The notes under the pieces: model-generated | The model's input: the letters and a program-made list of their open reading frames with translations, nothing else | Database searches by the model: none | What the model was told of the DNA's origin: nothing | Made by a program: the position numbers and the translations under genes | Part shown: positions 21,039 through 32,967 of the stretch, in pieces | Layout of the letters: each line of letters starts with the position of its first letter | Position numbering within the stretch: the first letter of the stretch is position 1 | NCBI GenBank assembly: GCA_021292165.1 | Contig: CM037877.1 | Coordinates: 28,780,197 to 28,844,196, forward strand | Origin: Shinisaurus crocodilurus | Lineage: Eukaryota; Chordata; Lepidosauria; Squamata; Shinisauridae | Reading direction: 5' to 3' | Length of the DNA: 64,000 nt

Positions 21039-21553
21039 ATCTAGAGGATCTGGAATGGATTTTTTTTTGTTTTCTTTCCTCCATGCTGTCCACAGACCCA
21101 GCCCACTAGTGGACACACTTGTCCCATGTGTCTTCAGTAATCATGGCACATCCTCTCTAACATGCATGTCACATTTGCTGAGCAACTACAAGGCTAAACT
21201 ATTCACCCCATACCCTCATTCCAACATGGCAGAGGAAACAGTAGTAGGTAACAGAGAATGGGGTGAGACTGGAGAAATGAGCCACTGGGTCAGTTCAAAT
21301 GCAACTCCAAACCATGGTTTGGCACCATGGGAATGAGCCCTGTGCTCATGTACTCCCTCCTTCCCTAGTAGACTCTGCTTAATTAGTTACTTCCTGGTTT
21401 GCAGGCAGCAAACCATCGCTTTTTGTTACATCCATGCAGGGAAATGATGGTTTGCCCTGCAAACCAGGATCACACCCAGGTTTACTGTGCCCTCCATCAT
21501 CAGTTGTAGGAGCAAGCCATTGTCAAGTTTTGCCCCAAAGAGGCTGGAAAAGG

Positions 21554-22856
21554 AGGATTTATTTATTTATTATTTATTATATTTATCAATCGCCCATCTG
21601 GCCGGTCACCCGGCCACCCTGGGCGATGTACAATTAAAATACAATAAAACACAATAAAACATAATAATTAAAACAATATAAAAAAATTCTCATTAAAAAC
21701 CTAACCCACCCCATATTCCCGCCTGAACAGCCATGTTTTTAATGCACGGCGGAAGCTCATCACGGAGGGGGCATGGCGAAGGTCACTAGGGAGGGAGTTC
21801 CATAATGTGGGGGCCGCCACAGAGAAGGCCCTCTTCCTAGTCCCCACCAGCCTGGCTGCTCTGGCTGATGGGATAAGGAGAAGGCCGTCCGTGGCAGACC
21901 TTGTTGAGCGGCCTACTTGATGTTGCTGGAGGCGCTCCTTGAGATAAACTGGGCCGGAGCCGTATAGGGTTTTAAAGGTCAAAACCAACACCTTGAATTC
22001 GGCTCGGCAAGCAACTGGTAGCCAGTGCAACTCATTAAGCACTGGCGTGATGTGATCACGCCGGCGGCTGCCCTTAATCAGGCGAGCCGCCGCGTTCTGT
22101 ACCAGCTGAAGCTTCCGGACCGTCTTCAAGGGTAACCCCACGTAGAGCGCATTACAGTAGTCTAGGCGAGAGGAGACCAAGGCATGAACCACTGATGGGA
22201 GCAGATGATTAGGAAGGTAGGGGCGCAGCTGCCGTATCAGATGGAGTTGATACAGCGCCGCCCGGCTCACAGCTGCCACCTGAGCCTCCATGGACAGCTG
22301 GGAGTCTAGAATGACCCCCAAGCTGTGGACCTGGTCCTTCAGGGGTAGATGTACCCCATTCAGCACCAGGTCAACATCCCCTAACCTTCCCTTGTCCCCC
22401 ACCAGAAGTACCTCGGTCTTGTCCGGGTTCAGTTTCAGCATGTTCCTTCCCATCCAGCCAGCCACTGACTCCAGGCACTTGGACAGGGTCTCAACGGCCA
22501 ACCTCGGTGAGGACTTGAAACAGAGGTAGAGCTGCGTGTCATCCGCATACTGATGACACTGCACCCCAAACCTCCTGATGATAGCTCCCAGTGGCTTGAG
22601 GTAGATGTTGAATAACATCGGGGAGAGGATGGAACCCTGCGGCACTCCACAAGTGAGCAGCCGAGGGTCCGAAGCCTCCTCCCCGAGAACTACCCTCTGA
22701 TACCTTCCAGAGAGGAAGGACCGGAACCACTGCAATACAGTGCCTCCCAAGCCCAACCCCTCCAGACGGTCCAGGAGGATACCGTGGTCAACGGTATCAA
22801 AAGCCGCTGAGAGATCGAGGAGGACTAGAAAGGAGCATTCGCCCCTATCCAAAGGA
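21554..22856 (-). mobile_element. L2-type LINE, 5' truncated, long open frame
   Basis: On the minus strand it starts near the conserved 'LDRGEC' before motif A and ends with a 3' UTR ('gggtggccgggtgaccgg', 'cagatgggcgattgataaat') and an ATAA-rich tail (21554-21600). The same 3' UTR occurs at 20533, 45452 and 59113. The upstream endonuclease and N-terminal reverse transcriptase are missing. I could not find clear target duplications. Confidence 0.85.
21701..22846 (-). pseudogene. L2 reverse transcriptase, C-terminal two thirds
   Basis: About 380 codons are open. In order: motif A 'LVLLDLSAAFDTVDHGILL', 'GLGGTVLQWFRSFLSGRYQ', motif B 'GVPQGSILSPMLFNIYLKPL', motif C 'QYADDTQLY' with both catalytic aspartates, 'LNPDKTEVLLVG', a thumb region ('HLIRQLRPYLP', 'SRLDYCNALYVGLP', 'LVQNAAARLIKG') and the C-terminal 'KAFSVAAPTLWNSLPSDL'-like block ending EYGVG. 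An ATG at 22966 lies in flanking DNA and is not the LINE start. The fingers domain and the endonuclease are absent, so it cannot act alone, but the lack of stops implies a young insertion. Confidence 0.85.
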
Positions 22857-23386
22857 TGAAAGAGAGGAATGGGATGGAAGCATACTCTGTCACTGCTTTG
22901 ACACTTTTTCAAAGTATAGACACACAATCTCCAGGGTAACAGCCTACGATTTTGGAGAATACTCATGTATTTCTATACACTCAGCTGAGAATTATTGTAC
23001 TGTAGGGTCTAAGACAGGGCTGGACAACTGGGGGGGGGGCAGAGCCCACTTTTCATATACCCCAACCACCCCCATGCTGCATTTGTGCTACCGTACCACT
23101 GAAATTTGGCAGAGTAGCGGGGCAGTGGAGGCCACACCAGAGGACAGGGGGGCACACGCAGACACATACCATGTGTTGCCCAGACCTTGATCTCCTATGG
23201 ACTAGGAAGTATCTGGTTTCAAAATTCAGTAAGTGACCTTAAACCAGGACTATCTCTCAGCTTGAGTGTCCTGCCCCAAAGCAAAGAAGTCAAAATAAAA
23301 GTTCATCTATCAAAAAGTCATCTACCAAATGAGGACAATAAATATTTACTTATCTTACAGGCTTGTAAAGTTTCCTGAGATTGTGA

Positions 23387-24158
23387 CTGGGTTCGGATGA
23401 CACGATAAGCAACGGTGGGTGACTCACCATTGCTTGTCAGGTGTGTCATTCGAACCCAGTCGTTGTGACTCACCATTGTGACTTATCGTTGTTTTGAACA
23501 ACGATAAGTCACCAAGGTCTGTTCTAGGGTTTGTTTGTACCACAATGGTTTGTCGTGTCGTCCGAACTCAGACAACACGACCCACTGAGGCACAAGCCCT
23601 AGAACAAGTGAACCACTTGGCAAGAGCGGACATTGCCACTCTTGTCAACAGGAACAAGCCCCGCCCCTCTGCGCCGCCCGAGAGGTTTGCCCACTGTAGC
23701 CGGGGACATGGTGTCTGACTGCAGCGGGAAAACCTCTCAGGGAGCGGGGCGGAGTCTGCTCCTGTTACTGGCGTGGCCACTGAGCCAGTAACAGGAGCAA
23801 ACCCCGTCCTGCTCCGCCGCCCGAGAGGTTTGCCCGCTGTAGCCGGTCCCCGGCTGCAGCAGGCAAGCCTCTTGGGGAGCGGGGCGGAGGCTCCCCCCTC
23901 CTCACTGCACTTCAGGGCACGAGCCCTGTTTGCACAACAGGGAGTGTTTGACATCGGCTCGCAATCGTGGCTGTCAAAGAGAGGAGACTCATTCCTCCCT
24001 GCGGTGTACCAATGGATATTGCTGGGAGGAAGGAGGGGAGGGTGCGAAGCAACAACGATGAGCCCGATCGTCTGTCAGGCTCATCGCTGTTGCTTTGTGC
24101 GATCTGGCAAACCATTGTGGCGAAGTCCCACGATAGTTGCCTGGTCAGTGCGAACCCA
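23387..24158. mobile_element. array of hairpins bounded by tgggttcg ends
   Basis: The outer ends ctgggttcgg and the complement of tgggttcgc bound 772 bp containing at least five stem-loops. These are 23387-23459 (whole mini-element with tgggttcg ends), 23478-23512 (16-bp perfect arms, 3-base loop), 23758-23798 (15-bp perfect arms), about 23815-23888 ('cgagaggtttgcccgctg' against 'caggcaagcctcttgg') and 24049-24093 (15 of 16 paired). The 'gagaggtttgccc' and 'ggagcggggcgg' blocks also occur twice in direct order. No target duplication is clear. It is related by its ends to 33803-34064 and 40843-41014. Confidence 0.7.
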
Positions 24159-24542
24159 CACTATGTGTGTGAAGCATTTCAAACACATGAAAGTACTCAG
24201 AATATTAAGCATCGTTATTAGTATACCCCTTTCCCAGTAAACCACATGCTTGATTGACTTATGGGAAGTCAAAGACATGTAAATCCCAATGATCCAATTT
24301 TAGTTTCCGGCCAGGCGAGTTTGATGCAGAAGTGAGATCAGAACAATTAGTTTTTTCCAGATGTCCTTTTTTGTTTCTTGTAGGCTAACCCCACAGTCTA
24401 CTGGGAAAGCAGTACAGTCACTAAGTACATACCCATGAGGTATCCAGGTACAGGAAGTGACAGAATGGGGCTCTAAAGTGTCAGGGTGAGAGTCAATTTC
24501 AGTTCCTGTTCACTAGAATGCTATGTGTAAAGTATCCAGTAG

Positions 24543-25033
24543 CAGGACCGGTGCAGGGCAGTTTGGCGCCCTAGGCTAAATTATATTTAGCGCCCCCCCT
24601 CTCGTGCCATGGGGGGGACTCCGGAAAGCAGCCCTGCTCTGCAACCTCCCGCCGCCGCCGCCACCGCCACCGGACCCCCCCCGCACACTGCCGCTGCCAC
24701 TGCCGCCCCCCACCTATCTTCCCATGCCTCCTCCGAAAAGGGACCCCCATGCTCTGTTTTTGGCCGGGGGAAACCAGAGCAACAGGGCTGTTTAAGCCCT
24801 GTTGCCCTGGTTCCTCCCGCCAAAACAGAGCGCGGGCGGGGCTCCGGAAACAGCGCGGAGAAGGTAGGTGTCGGGGGGGAGGCGGCGTGGAGGCGAAGCG
24901 AGGCGAGGTGGGGGGGAGGCGGCGCAGAGGCAAGGCGAGGTGGGAGGCGGCGCGGAGGCGAGGCAAGGTGGGGGGGAGGCACCCAGGCTCGGCCCCACCA
25001 CTACTCCGGGCGCAATCCCCCGCACTGACCTGG
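24543..25033. mobile_element. GC-rich hAT MITE (family C), right end lost
   Basis: Starts caggaccggtgcagg like the copy at 18456 and follows it to 'caatcccccgcactgacc'. It then stops about 115 bp short of the family's right terminus. tccagtag (24535-24542) precedes it and recurs at 25076-25083. The snapback at 24751-24831 is conserved. Long GC-rich frames on both strands (up to 172 codons) are compositional. Confidence 0.75.
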
Positions 25034-25841
25034 GTCACTAGCATGCTATGCTTGTGTAAGTATACAGTATGCCATTCCAGTAGTGCCATTCAGTCAGGGG
25101 CAGCACAATCCAAGGAGGCTGCCCATACAACCCTTTGAACTTGGGAGGATTATGGGCAGCCTATGGAGGGCAGGAGGAGCGTGAAGGCAAAGGTCGCCTC
25201 TGTGCTTCCCCTGCCCTGCAAAACACTTTGACGGCCAATTTTGGCTGTCTCAACATTTTGCCCCAGAGCAGGAAGAAAGGAGGCTGATGCACTGCCAGGA
25301 TACTGCGTATGCCGGCAGAGCCTGTCTCCTCCTCTCCCTGCTCCCCTCCCCGGCCCCCTAACTCCATTTCTGAGGTCACTCTGGCAACCTCAGAGCCATA
25401 GCCAGTGCGGTTCTTTCCGTGCTGGCTGCGAAGGTGGAAGGAGGGCGCTCTGAGTTCAGAGTCCCGTCTCTGATGTCAGAGAGCGTTTCCAAGGCCAGAG
25501 CTGGAACTCCAAATTATCCCATGGCCATCTAGACTCTGTCTAGTAGCCATGAGATTGCATCCTTAATGATTTATGGTACTATAGTGGGTGGATCACGTGC
25601 TGGGAGTTGTACTTAGAGGCACAAAAAGGAGCTGGGAGGAAGAGGAAATACAGGGCAGAGTATGTGGGTGGTTGTCAAGTTCCTGGGTCAGCTTTAGTTT
25701 GAGTTTAGTGAGATCTGAAATAAAGCAGCTTTAAATATTTGTTCTGGAATTTTTAGAATACAACATGATTTTAGTCCAACTTTTGAAAGCAATTGACAAT
25801 AGCTCCAACCATACTTTAAGACATTATTCCAAACAGGCATT

Positions 25842-26603
25842 GGGGCTAAAACAGACATGACTTTAAATAATCTGTGTCTAGCAGCTATGCCTCCCCCCCC
25901 CCAATTTTTACTCTAGAGTAGGTGCAGGGCCCCCAATCCAGATCTTAAAAGCTCCCCTACCCCCCCCCCCCCACTAGGGATGCATAGATTTTGTTAAGTC
26001 TGTTCCATCTTTGTTTTGTGGATTGTTGGGCATCTTTCATTCCATTGTGTCCACTCATTGACAGATTCTGAGATTTTCCCCTCAGAAAAGTCTGCAAAAA
26101 AGTCTGCCATAATTTACAGAACTTTCACTGGCATGTAACATTTTGCATATTTTCCTTAGCCCAGCATACAATCCATGAGCAGAGTGCACAATAAAAAAAA
26201 GAAGAAAGATTGCTACACAGACAAGACTGAAGAGGTGTGTGTGTGTGTGTGTGTGTGTGTTTAAAGTAATATATATTAGCAAATTTTCCAGAAACTATCA
26301 TTGTTGGTTTTTTTTTTTTTTACTAAATTTGCATACAATTCTGGAAAGTAAAAAATTGGTCCACAAGTCCACAGAATCTGCACAACTCGGAAAAAGCCAG
26401 TCCACTGCAGAATTTGCAGGTCAGATTCATAGAAATTCAAACTCATTTGAATCCATTGTGGATTTCTCCAACATTCCTCCCTCCCTCCTAGAGTAGGGTC
26501 CCAATCTCAGGGGGGGGGGGGCTGTGCCTCCTCTAGAGTAAAAATGGAAAAAAGACATTGCTGCTAGACACAGTTTAAAAGTTATGCCTATTTTGGCCCT
26601 TAC
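25842..26603. mobile_element. MITE family D with nested AT-rich insert
   Basis: The inverted ends are 'ggggctaaaacagacatgac' and the complement of 'agggccaaaataggcata', each followed by 'tgtgtctagcagc' and then 'ttttactctagag'. Between about 25976 and 26470 lies another AT-rich block beginning 'tagggatgcatagattttg', with a (GT)n tract at 26235-26260. Related copies are at 43012 and 59342. Confidence 0.65.
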
Positions 26604-26609
26604 AGCTTC

Positions 26610-28485
26610 ACTAAAATAGTGTTCCATTAATTTTCTCTTTGATATCAACCGCCATTGCTATAATGGAACAAAGCACCTCATTTCAGTCTTCCAAGCAAAG
26701 TCAGCTTTTGCATAGCAATGGCATTCTAATCTTACTTAACTTGGCCCCTGGGTGAGTTTTTATAAATGTTCTCAAACACTCTGGCTTTGTTATTTCCTTA
26801 CATAAATCCTTGCAATAGTTTAAGAGGGACTATTTAGGGTAGTATCCCCCCCCCCTTAACAACAAGAAAAGAAATCAAAAGAGGGTAAAATGATTTGAAA
26901 CATGCTTCTTCCTAAAGCAGAAAGACCTTTCACTTTAGAAAGGTTCAAAGCAGTTGTATCAGACAAGACTTTGAAGCAATCTTTGAGCACTGACAGCCCG
27001 AAGCCATGGCTTTCCCCTTTCCGAGGGGAATCATTTAAAGGGGAACTTTAGCTTTGTTGAAAACAACAACAATAACAAAGCAATGTACCTCAGAAGAGCA
27101 GACATTAATCAGCCGCTGGAGGTAGGCTTATGCTGCAATCAGTGTGGCTCCTACACAGCATCCCAGGGACCATAGGATGCAGTTGATCTCCTGCTCCAAG
27201 GCTGGAGACTGAGTGACAGCCTCAGAAGAGAAGCTAGGCTGTGGATCCACCGACCCCTGAAGCCCCTCTCAGCCACCATGGAAACTCCCACAGTGATCAC
27301 CCGAGGTCAGACTCTCAACCTGGGGAAAGGGGAGAAACAGGTGTGGTGGAGGTGTGCTAATGGGCAGGAAGGGAGAGGCCATGATGGATCCAAGGGCCTC
27401 TCAGCCCCCATTCCCAGCATAGAAGGACATCTAGAGGGGCTCTGATGGCCATCTAGGGAACTCAGTGGCGTAGTGGGGTCAGGACTCCCAGGGATGCAGT
27501 GCCAGCACTGGACAGGGCCATCCACCATGATCCCACTCTCCTCCATGTATTGGCCACGTATTAACTTGAATGTGTCAAGGAAAGCATGAGAAGAAAGTTG
27601 GTGTCTAAAGGGCATTGGCAGCATATTTGTGTATAAATAAAGTAGCTCCATTTGTACCCCATGGGACTGGGCCTACAGACTGGGCTCCCCAGTAAAGACT
27701 CAGGGCTGGCCCGACCATTAGACAGGTGAGTCAGTTGCCTCAGGCAGCCGATGTTGGGGTGGGGTGGCGTGAGTAACAATGTTCCGTACAGTCTGCTTTG
27801 AATCCCTTAAGCTCGGCCTGCTGCCCTCAAGTGTGGTGGAGGAAACTATCTCAATACCAAGTGCTGAAGTAAATTCAACAGCCAGTCCAGTCAGCTTTTT
27901 TACATGGAATGGAAGAGGAGGCACCATCTTGTCTGTCATCTCAGGCAGCAAAATGTCTTGGGCCAACCCTGAGTAAAGTGTGTGTACCCATTCCCCTCTC
28001 CCCACATGCTTGGACCCAATGATACGTTTACTTTCCACATCAGTCATCACCCCTCCTTGGAGACCGGTCTGTTCATAGCCTCAAACCAAAAACAACTGAC
28101 CGAATTTCCCATTTAACAGCATGGACAGTGAGATTTCTTCCCAATGCAAACAGCAGCTTCAGAAGAGTGATTTTCATCAGGACCACAGCAGGGGAGGAAA
28201 GGGTTAAACTCACCCTCCCTGCTATCCTCTGTTAATTTTCCTGCTCCTATTTGCAGCTGCTAGTTGCATTTAAAGCAGCAGGAACAACAACAAGCATACA
28301 TCCTAATTACAAAGACCCATTTAGTTTGATGCCTTGCTTGACTTCACTTTCTCTGCCAAATCACTGATCAATGAAGAGTAAGCCTGAGGTTCAATCCAGG
28401 ATCTTTTCTTGTTTTATCAGTGCATTTGAAGAATCCTAAAGACAGACTCACTTGAGAGCAGCCTGTTTTCTTTTGTTTTAAAATG
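26610..28485. other. no gene seen
   Basis: I found no recognisable exon, RNA or repeat boundary. A C tract at about 26847-26857 is the only simple repeat. Confidence 0.4.
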
Positions 28486-28487
28486 TA

Positions 28488-28600
28488 TTTGTAATCCGCC
28501 CAATAACAAGCATTCGCTGGGCCAATTACAAACAGTTGAAAGATTACAACTCAATACAAAAAGTTAAAAGATTAAAATACAATATGAATATTTAAAAGAG
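28488..28600 (-). mobile_element. LINE/SINE 3' tail fragment
   Basis: The + strand reads 'gtatttgtaatccgcccaat' and 'gctgggccaattacaaacag', the complement of a LINE 3' end. Degraded. Confidence 0.45.
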
Positions 28601-28744
28601 TAAGGTACAATACAATATATCTGGTTACACATGACATGTGAATTCTGCAAGGCAACCAAGCTTTCATCAAAACTTGAACCATTTCCACATGATCCCTGTT
28701 TATACGTTGTTTTAAGTATTTCTGCAGGGCACTGAAAAATAGGA

Positions 28745-28768
28745 ATATATATATATATATATATATAT
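28745..28768. repeat. (AT)n microsatellite
   Basis: Twelve AT units. Confidence 0.9.
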
Positions 28769-28799
28769 GGCAGAGGCACAGTTTTACTCCCAGAATACT

Positions 28800-30319
28800 A
28801 GCATCTTTGTCTATATTAACATCTGTGTAAAAACTGCAAGACAAAAAGACTTTTGTGACATATCATGAAAATGCGTCTTTTAGGACTGATCTTACTTTGC
28901 CTAAAGGCTTGTGCTGCACTAACAAATAATAAAGCTGGAAATCCAAAGATTCCTTTGTTCCTCTTGGAGAGGTAGCATATTTTCAGTTTTGCCTATACCA
29001 TTAAGAAAGGCTTCAGCACACAGACGTTCCATTATTACCGTGATCTCAAAGGAAACTAGCAATTGCTGAAGAGAATCTGCTTCGCTAGAGTGGTGTAATG
29101 CATGTCACTGAACTGAGGATGGAACTATGCAGTGGCTGAAATAAAATTGGGGGCACTTTTTGCAAACATTTTTTGACCAATGTGAAGTGTCCCCTGGCCT
29201 TTTTGGTGATTTTCCGGGGGTGGGGGCAGGTTGGGGCTATGAACAAGGACAAACTTTTTTTTGTCCTTGTTCATAGGCAATCATGCTCCTTCTTCCCTGA
29301 CACTCATCCAGAGTGAGGGCAATGTGATGCAGAAAGTACTACCCTCACTCTGAAATGGCTTTGTGAAGATGTCATGTAGCCATATGATATCTGCTTGGCT
29401 TCATTGCATCATGATGCCATTGCACTGGCTCTGTGATCCATGGTTTGCTAAGATTATGTAGCCCTTATGAAGATGTCATCAAAGAAGTTGCTGAGAGGGG
29501 CAGCAAACAAAATAATCTTTGGTGGAGGGAGTTCAAGGAAGTTACAGCCTCTTGCCAGATCCCCCCCCCCTTTTTTTTGCCAAAAATGCTTGGTTATTAA
29601 AATCTGCTGGAAAGCAAGAGAGAATCAGCAGGCAGAATTCTACCCACCAGTTAATTCTCACCTGCAAATACTCCCTAACCTTGTGCAAGTGTTACAAGGC
29701 AAAGACATGGTCTGAAAATCTGTGTCTGCATTGTGACATGTCGTTCTGTCCTGGATGTTAAAACTGCAATGTATAATAAACCATTAATCTAAATATTTCA
29801 CTAAATCTGAGTGAAGCAAACATGATGAATGCGTACAAAATTTCATCCTCCAGTGAACTGTTGTTTACTATGTCCTGAACCTCAGACAGGATAGTTTTGT
29901 TAATAGTTAAGATTTGTCAACAAACTGATGTCACAATACTGCTGATGTGGCCTTTGGACCATGATTTGGGATGTCCACTATGCAAGTTATCATGACACTG
30001 TTGTCAAATGCTGGCTAAAGGTTGGTTCCCCCCATCAAGTTCCCTACATGGCTGAAATGGGGCAAAATAATGGGTGGGATGTGGGCAGCACCGGGGAGAA
30101 GCACACTTGCACCACCTTCACACCTTCAATTCACAGCCATGCCCCCCATCAATTGTGCAACTTCACAGAAGCCCCAGAGCTGATGTGAGAGATTTCCCTC
30201 CCATAGATTTCAATGGGAGGAGGGAAGATTAAAAATAGCCACCTATGTGTTGCTGACTGTCCAGTCCATGTTGGCGTGACACAGCATAGGAACAACTCCT
30301 CTTTTACAACAGCTTCCCT
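28800..30319. other. no gene seen; perfect hairpin 29237-29276
   Basis: The hairpin has 17-bp exact arms (ctatgaacaaggacaaa and its complement) and a six-base loop. The rest is unassigned. Confidence 0.55.
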
Positions 30320-30699
30320 GGCCGTTTCCGGGCACAATTCAAAGTGCTGGTTACTACCTTTAAAGCTCTATACGGCTCGGGTCCAGGTTACCTGACAGAC
30401 TGCATTCTCCCCTATGAGCCTGTCTGTACTTTGAGATCCTCAGGGGAGGCCCTTCTCTCGGTTCCACCACCATCACAGGCACACCTGGTGAGAACATGGG
30501 AGAGGGCCTTCTTGGTGGCTGCCCCAGCGCTCTGGAATTCCCTCCCCAGAGAGGTTAGGGTGACGTGGTGCCCTCCCTGGTAAGCTTCCAGAGGCAGGCA
30601 AAGACCTTCCTGTTCCGGCAGGCATTTGGAACTAGCCTGTGATGCAATGGAATGCTGCAATGGAATGGAATGCAATTTATATTATGTAAATTGTATTGT

Positions 30700-30741
<42 letters not shown>

Positions 30742-30900
30742 TAAATATTAGTGATGGTTTAATTCTATTTTTAACTTTTGTATTTTTCTATCTCTCTTTT
30801 AAATGTATGAATTTTATAGGTTGTGAGCCGCCTTGGGTCCCAGTGTTGGGAAAAAGGCAGGATACAAATAATAATAATACTGTAATAATAATAATAATGG
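30320..30900 (+). pseudogene. L2-type LINE 3' end
   Basis: The + strand translates 'AQFKVLVTTFKALYGSGPGY', 'PYEPVCTLRSSGEALLSVPP' and 'ERAFLVAAPALWNSLPREV', which is the L2 C-terminal region. Next come a frameshifted 'GRQRPSCSGRHLELA', a 3' UTR with an (AT)n tract (30706-30736), 'gagccgccttgggtcccag' and an AATAAT-rich tail. It belongs to a different L2 subfamily from the copy at 21.5 kb, judged by its 3' UTR. Confidence 0.8.
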
Positions 30901-31582
30901 GACATGGTAGCACCCGCTCACAGCACACTACCGCCTGTATATAAACTGCACACAGGGGGAACATCTCTCACCTGACAGGCTCATGGCATGGGGCTATATC
31001 CCGCTGAACTCCTGTTGTGCATACTTTGTGCTCCCAAGGGGGAACTCTGATGATGGAAACTATGGAAAAAGGGCCCCTTGGTCTCCATAGGCCTCTCTCC
31101 CACAGGGAAAGGATCAATCCCACACCCATTCCATGCAAGCCATGAAGAGCAGCAGTGGCCACTGCAAGGGGGAAAGATGGGACAGAAGAACTGGCTGGCC
31201 CATGCAGAAACCAGGTTATTGGTCCACTCAGTGCTCCACCTGATTGGCCCAAGTGTGCCTGAGTGTGGGGGCCTGGTCCCTCTTTTTGTCTAATGTGGGG
31301 CTCAAACCAGGAACCTCCGGTCCAGCAGTAAAACTTAAGCTGTTTCAACAGGCTAGAGCTCCTCCTGCAGCTTCTGTGCTCCTGGTAAACAAGCATGAAT
31401 GAACTCACCGGTGGGGGAAGCATATGGGAGGGCAATTCAAGGTGGAAAAACAACCAACGGAGAAGGGGTAAAGCACACCCTCCTCTGCTGTTTCTCCACT
31501 CCAAATCACAGCCTCCCAATGCTGCTTTTCTGAACAACAACAGGAAAAATAACACCATCCCATCAGGGCATGTGTAATGTCT

Positions 31583-31717
31583 GCCACAGCCCTCCCCAAC
31601 CTGGTGCCCTCCAGATGTTTTGGACTTCAACTCCCATCAGCCTCAGCCAGCATGACAAATGGCCAGGAATGCTGTGAGTTGTAGTCCAAAACATCTGGAA
31701 GGTCTACCATGTAGCTT
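31583..31717. mobile_element. hAT MITE, family B
   Basis: A well preserved palindrome: 'cccaacctggtgccctccag', 'ttggacttcaactcccatca', 'gccagcatgacaaatggcc', 'gtgagttgtagtccaaaaca', 'tctggaaggt'. Confidence 0.8.
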
Positions 31718-31824
31718 GCCCCTTAGAATCCTCTGCAATACAAAGGGCCCCTTCTATTGCACATGAAGAGGGATTCTTCTCAGTATGCATCTATAAGGCA
31801 TCTATTCTCTGAAGGTAGAAAGTC

Positions 31825-31863
31825 AGAAGAAGAAGAAGAAGAAGAAGAAGAAGAAGAAGAAGA
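31825..31863. repeat. (GAA)n microsatellite
   Basis: About 12 GAA units followed by GAC units. The poly-Glu and poly-Ser frames across it are artefacts. Confidence 0.9.
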
Positions 31864-32837
31864 CGACGAAGACAACTCTGTTAGGGCCTTCTTTAAGAGA
31901 GTGATGCAGTACAATGGAAACACATTTGACAAGGAGGAAGGCTTGACAAGGACTTCAAAATGCTTCCAGAGGGTCCCATGTAACATTCTGTCCCTACCTT
32001 GGTATTTTATCTGGACCATCTGATCTGGCACAGGCAAGTATTGAAAATATGCTGCAGCAGAAGAACAAACAGCAGGAATGTTGAAGAGAAGGAGGAGGAG
32101 GAGAAATATTACACGAGTAATCATAGGTAAGGAAGGATCCACGTGGAGAAAAAACAAACAGCCAGCCCACACCAAGATGCAAGCTTTCTGCCTTTGCCAG
32201 TAGGGGGTCATTCTGAGGTAAAAGTAATTACAATACATACAGGGAGAGAGGACTGGAGCTGAGTGACCAAAACCAGGGAGGTGTGTAATAAGACAATATC
32301 TAAGGAAGAAAAGAAAGTGTCACAATGACAGATAAAGTAGGCCTTGCATTGACTCGTCTCACTATTAGTCTACAGGGGAGCTTCCAATGAACGGAAAGAA
32401 TGGAGATTCCAGGAAGGTCTGTTTGCTGTGACACAAATAGATTTGCCATAATAAAACTACACAAGAGAAGGCATCTTCTTCAGATTTTCATTAAAGAGAT
32501 TTAGCCTGAGGTTCCTGCGGGGATAATAGCATCACTATTTACTATATCCGAAGTGATGGGGCAAGCTCTCCACCTCAGCTTTAATCAGATTGTCTCAGAA
32601 ATAAGCAGAGCTATTCCCCCCCCCCAAGACCAAATCTTCCCTTAACTCCCTATAAGTCTCCTTCTCTCCGTGCACTCACCGATCCTCCAAGCACCATCCT
32701 TTCCCTCCCACCCCATGTACCTGGAAGCTCCTGGTGCTTCGTCAGTAGCAAATGGGAGAGAGGGAAGGAGGTATCTCCCCTTCTTCCTCTGGCATCTGGA
32801 GAAATTGGGCCCAAAAGGCACATGAGGCAGGAGGTGA

Positions 32838-32900
32838 GACTGGGGCCCGCTGGGAGTTGTAGTCTAACACATCTGGAGGGCAGCAGGTTGGGGAAGGCTG
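32838..32900. mobile_element. half of a family B MITE
   Basis: 'ctgggagttgtagtctaac', 'acatctggagggcagcagg', 'ttggggaaggctgg'. Only the right arm remains. Confidence 0.7.
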
Positions 32901-32967
32901 GTTTACATCAAAGCATCAATAAGGGGCTTTTAATCTGATTATGGAAGTGGAGGATGAGGAGGGTGAA

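Noticed and set aside
22847..22966. Upstream ATG as the start of the L2 protein
   Set aside because: The 40 codons before 'DRGEC' have no L2 similarity and lie beyond the truncation point.
23387..24158. CRISPR array
   Set aside because: The repeats are hairpins of differing sequence, not a constant direct repeat with regular spacers, and the DNA is eukaryotic.
24571..25089. 172-codon frame on the minus strand
   Set aside because: Same reason: it is in the second GC-rich hAT copy and its flank.
31780..32238. Frame with poly-Ser/poly-Glu
   Set aside because: Created by the (GAA)n microsatellite at 31825-31863.
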